From positions 1 through 8,043 of the forward strand of contig JAEELC010000133.1 of assembly GCA_016288675.1 (NCBI GenBank): 8,043 nucleotides of DNA. Direction: 5' to 3'. Below are positions 6,399-8,043 of the stretch, one piece after another. Source of the stretch: Acholeplasmatales bacterium. Its GTDB lineage: Bacteria; Bacillota_I; Bacilli_A; Acholeplasmatales; Anaeroplasmataceae. A model generated the notes under the pieces. The model ran no database searches, was not told the origin of the DNA, and worked only from the letters and a program-made list of their open reading frames with translations. A program made the translations under genes and the position numbers. How positions within the stretch are numbered: position 1 is the stretch's first letter; each line of letters starts with the position of its first letter.

Positions 6399-6434
6399 TA
6401 TAGAAGCTACATTCAAAGTGATGTAGCTTCTATA
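6399..6434. repeat. 14-bp perfect inverted repeat (hairpin) between plsC and the small secreted peptide gene
   Basis: TATAGAAGCTACAT (6399-6412) and ATGTAGCTTCTATA (6421-6434) are perfect inverted repeats around the 8-base loop TCAAAGTG. Neither strand has a T run after it, so it is not a standard terminator. It lies upstream of the plsC -35 and downstream of the peptide gene. Seven of the eight loop bases are complementary to CACTTTG at 6366-6372. It could be an operator, an mRNA 3'-end stabiliser or a structured RNA. Confidence 0.8.
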
Positions 6435-6520
6435 AAATAAAAAAAGACCTCATATATAACATTTGGTTAGAATAAATGAAAGGAGATTTCCACTTGTATT
6501 ATATATCTACAACTTAATAA

Positions 6521-6826
6521 TTAAAAGAGAAAGTTAATAAAATGTATGACAACAATAATAACATCGTATGTTCTATCATAATAATAGAACAAACCACTAT
6601 ATGTTATATTTTTACCAAAAGTGTAAGTTCCTCTTTGGCTTCTCCAGCCTCTGTTCTTATTGTACTTTAATAGTTGTGTATTATACTTATGGTCAACTTC
6701 TGTAAAAGCATTATCAACTGTAATTCTTCCACCATTAATAGATCTTGCATTTACAACACGAGTACTTTGCAAAGCAAAAATACCAATCAAAACACAAACA
6801 AAACTTATTATTTTTCTTTTTAACAT
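6521..6826 (-). CDS. Small secreted peptide, possibly lactococcin 972-like
   Basis: A 101-residue precursor: basic MLKRK, hydrophobic 6-20, and a likely signal peptidase site after VNA (25-27). The mature part, about 74 residues, is basic and tyrosine-rich. Its layout (GG at 32-33, VDHKYNTQLL 44-53, NKNRGWRSQRGTYTFGKN 56-73, GLFYYY 78-83) recalls lactococcin 972 bacteriocins, which have Gly-Gly, a central H/V-rich strand, an RxG turn and a terminal FYY. It differs in having about 18 more residues after the YYY, mostly hydrophobic (VIIVVIHFINFLF). The usual immunity/ABC transporter genes are not next to it. The start has no clear SD close by (GGGG is about 18 bases upstream), but a good promoter precedes it. 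Secretion is well supported; the family is tentative. Confidence 0.6.
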   Translation of the reverse strand: MLKRKIISFVCVLIGIFALQSTRVVNARSINGGRITVDNAFTEVDHKYNTQLLKYNKNRGWRSQRGTYTFGKNITYSGLFYYYDRTYDVIIVVIHFINFLF

Positions 6827-6851
6827 TTTTTAAGTATATCTGTACCCCACC

Positions 6852-6880
6852 ATTTTAATACAAAAGTTATCCACATTCAA
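6852..6880 (-). promoter_or_regulatory. Promoter of the small secreted peptide gene
   Basis: A -35 TTGAAT (6880-6875), 17-base spacer and -10 TAAAAT (6857-6852) predict a start near 6845. A perfect DnaA-box sequence, TTATCCACA on the plus strand at 6867-6875, overlaps the -35 edge and spacer. Confidence 0.5.
6867..6875 (+). promoter_or_regulatory. Single consensus DnaA box
   Basis: TTATCCACA matches the consensus TTATNCACA exactly. It is alone, with no cluster or AT-rich unwinding block like an origin around it, so it may be chance or a DnaA-responsive site in the peptide gene's promoter. Confidence 0.35.
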
Positions 6881-6910
6881 TAATTTGTTATATTTTAGTT
6901 ACCGTTTCTA

Positions 6911-6946
6911 AAAAAATAGTAGCACTTTTATAAAGTACTACTATTT
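6911..6946 (-). terminator. Intrinsic terminator of the P-type ATPase gene
   Basis: AAATAGTAGTACTTT (6946-6932) pairs with AAAGTGCTACTATTT (6928-6914) around a 3-base loop, with one U·G pair (6937:6923) and a T run at 6916-6911. The wobble is valid only in the minus-strand RNA, which confirms the direction. It begins 12 bases after the stop. Confidence 0.9.
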
Positions 6947-6958
6947 GAATTTTTATAT

Positions 6959-8043
6959 TTATTTTTCTTTCTTTTTTAGAATATATAAAATTAAGACAAT
7001 TATTTCATGAAGTAATAATGGAATAAATGCAAATATTGCAGTCCATGCCCATTCAGAAGCTGTTAAATTTTCTGTTGAGAATACTGCACGAACTCCTGGT
7101 ATTTCGATTACTAATAATTGTAAAACAATACCTAATGCAAGAGCTATCCAAAGCATCTTATTGCGTTCTTTAAATATATGAACAAATGAATGCTTAACAT
7201 CAGTCATACCTAGCATATGAGTAAGTTCACCTAATGCTAAAGCAGTAAATGCCATAGTACGAGCTTGATTTAAAATATTTGAATTAGCTTCATATAAAGC
7301 CTTTACTTCAGAAATTGAATGTGCACCATTAGTCCATCCTGGTATGAAGTAGGCTAAAATAACACCTATTGTTAAAATAGCACCATATCCAAATACAATT
7401 GCCTTTCCACCATGTGCAAAAATTGATTCATTAGGATTACGTGGAGCCTCATCCATAATGCCTTCTTCCTTAGGTTGCATACCTAATGCAATTGCAGGAA
7501 GAGAGTCAGTTACAAGATTTACCCATAATAAATGAATTGCAATTAATGGGGCAGGTAAACCAATAATAATTAATAATAACATTACTAATACTTCGGCTAT
7601 ATTACTTGATAATAAGAATAATACAGTCTTCTTAATATTAGAATATATACTTCTTCCTTCTTCAACTGCTTTTTCAATTGAAGCGAAATTATCATCAGCA
7701 AGTACCATATCTGCAGCACCCTTAGCTACATCAGTACCAGTGATACCCATTGCAATACCAATATTAGCTTGCTTCAATGATGGAGCATCATTTACACCGT
7801 CCCCAGTCATAGCACAAATATGTCCATTTGCTTGGAAGGCTTTAACAATTTGGACCTTGTTTTCTGGTGAAACACGTGCAAATACACGAGCTGTTTTTAC
7901 AGTTTCTTGTAATTGTTCTGGTGTCATAGCATCTACATCAGCACCTGTATAACATTGATCACGAGTCTCAACAATACCTAAATTCTTAGCTATAGCATAA
8001 GCAGTATCCTTATGGTCACCAGTAATCATAATAGTTGTAATTC
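6959..8043 (-). CDS. Ca2+-transporting P-type ATPase (P2A), C-terminal part, 5' end beyond the window
   Basis: The frame stays open upstream of the Met at 8029 (ITTIMITGD), so this is the end of a longer gene of about 850-900 codons. Numbering from that Met: TGDH (3-6) and TGDGVNDAP (75-83) are the hinge and Mg-binding motifs of the P domain. Then come the six C-terminal membrane segments. M5 has SSNIAEVL (141-148) with Asn143/Glu146; M6 has LLWVNLVTDSLPA (167-179) with Asn171/Thr174/Asp175; M8 has TMAFTALALGEL (258-269) with Glu268. These are the Ca2+-binding positions of SERCA, so a calcium exporter is more likely than a Na+/K+ or H+ pump. It would use ATP to pump Ca2+ out of the cytoplasm. 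The phosphorylation site DKTGT lies outside the window. It ends at a strong terminator. Confidence 0.93.
   Translation of the reverse strand, partial: ITTIMITGDHKDTAYAIAKNLGIVETRDQCYTGADVDAMTPEQLQETVKTARVFARVSPENKVQIVKAFQANGHICAMTGDGVNDAPSLKQANIGIAMGITGTDVAKGAADMVLADDNFASIEKAVEEGRSIYSNIKKTVLFLLSSNIAEVLVMLLLIIIGLPAPLIAIHLLWVNLVTDSLPAIALGMQPKEEGIMDEAPRNPNESIFAHGGKAIVFGYGAILTIGVILAYFIPGWTNGAHSISEVKALYEANSNILNQARTMAFTALALGELTHMLGMTDVKHSFVHIFKERNKMLWIALALGIVLQLLVIEIPGVRAVFSTENLTASEWAWTAIFAFIPLLLHEIIVLILYILKKKEK

Noticed and set aside
6439..6480. Terminator for the secreted peptide gene at the T run 6445-6439
   Set aside because: The bases before the run allow only a weak, wobble-rich stem (TTTCAT with ATGAGG), not enough to call.
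6477..6518. Plus-strand 13-codon ORF (starts MKGDFH)
   Set aside because: No ribosome site before it, no partner gene on the plus strand and no informative composition; AAAGGAG falls inside the ORF instead of ahead of it.
6570..6590. Seven-base inverted repeat GTTCTAT/ATAGAAC
   Set aside because: It lies within the coding region for the FYYYDRT segment of the secreted peptide and has no T run; likely a by-product of the codons.
7740..7952. Plus-strand open frame of 70 codons
   Set aside because: It is antisense to the conserved P-domain of the ATPase (TGDGVNDAP region) and is a shadow of it.
8027..8029. ATG at 8029 as the start of the ATPase gene
   Set aside because: The frame stays open to the window edge and the Met is inside the conserved TGD segment, so the true start is outside.

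Overview
The window comes from a very AT-rich, low-GC Gram-positive-type bacterium (Firmicutes/Bacilli or a relative). This rests on the base composition, strong AAGGAG-type ribosome binding sites, TATAAT-like promoters, many hairpin-plus-U-run terminators, and UAA as the stop codon of every gene whose end is visible. Trp is encoded by TGG and no in-frame TGA is needed, so nothing demands a variant genetic code. I cannot name a genus; a gut commensal is a guess, based mainly on the GH95-like gene. All genes are on the minus strand, so the region reads from right to left.

Layout from high to low coordinates: the C-terminal part of a Ca2+-type P-type ATPase (runs off the right edge) with a strong terminator; a small secreted peptide gene resembling lactococcin 972; a 192-base gap with a 14-bp perfect hairpin and the plsC promoter; plsC (acyl-glycerophosphate acyltransferase) with a terminator; a two-domain nucleotidase/guanylate-kinase-like fusion; a 152-residue protein of unknown function; a membrane-anchored alpha/beta hydrolase with a terminator; a cysteine attenuator followed by cysK (cysteine synthase) and a terminator; and a separately promoted glycoside hydrolase family 95-like gene that runs off the left edge.

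The most notable element is the 5' leader of cysK (about 2790-2970). It has its own extended -10 promoter, a 25-codon ORF with a perfect SD and four consecutive Cys codons, and a 13-bp intrinsic terminator just ahead of cysK. An 11-bp perfectly complementary segment over the ORF's stop codon can pair with the terminator's 5' arm. This is the logic of trp/his-type ribosome-mediated attenuation, here sensing cysteine: a ribosome stalled at Cys codons frees the antiterminator and cysK is transcribed; a ribosome reaching the stop codon masks it and transcription ends. No T-box specifier/antiterminator layout is apparent. In addition, the leader ORF's SD can pair with the same switching segment.

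Other points of interest are a GH95-like protein that seems to lack the family's catalytic residues, a fusion of phosphatase and kinase folds in one nucleotide-related protein, an orphan bacteriocin-like peptide, and a hairpin with a loop complementary to a nearby segment (possible pseudoknot). The genes do not form one pathway; they look like several short transcription units, of which the fusion gene, the 152-residue gene and the hydrolase may be one operon.
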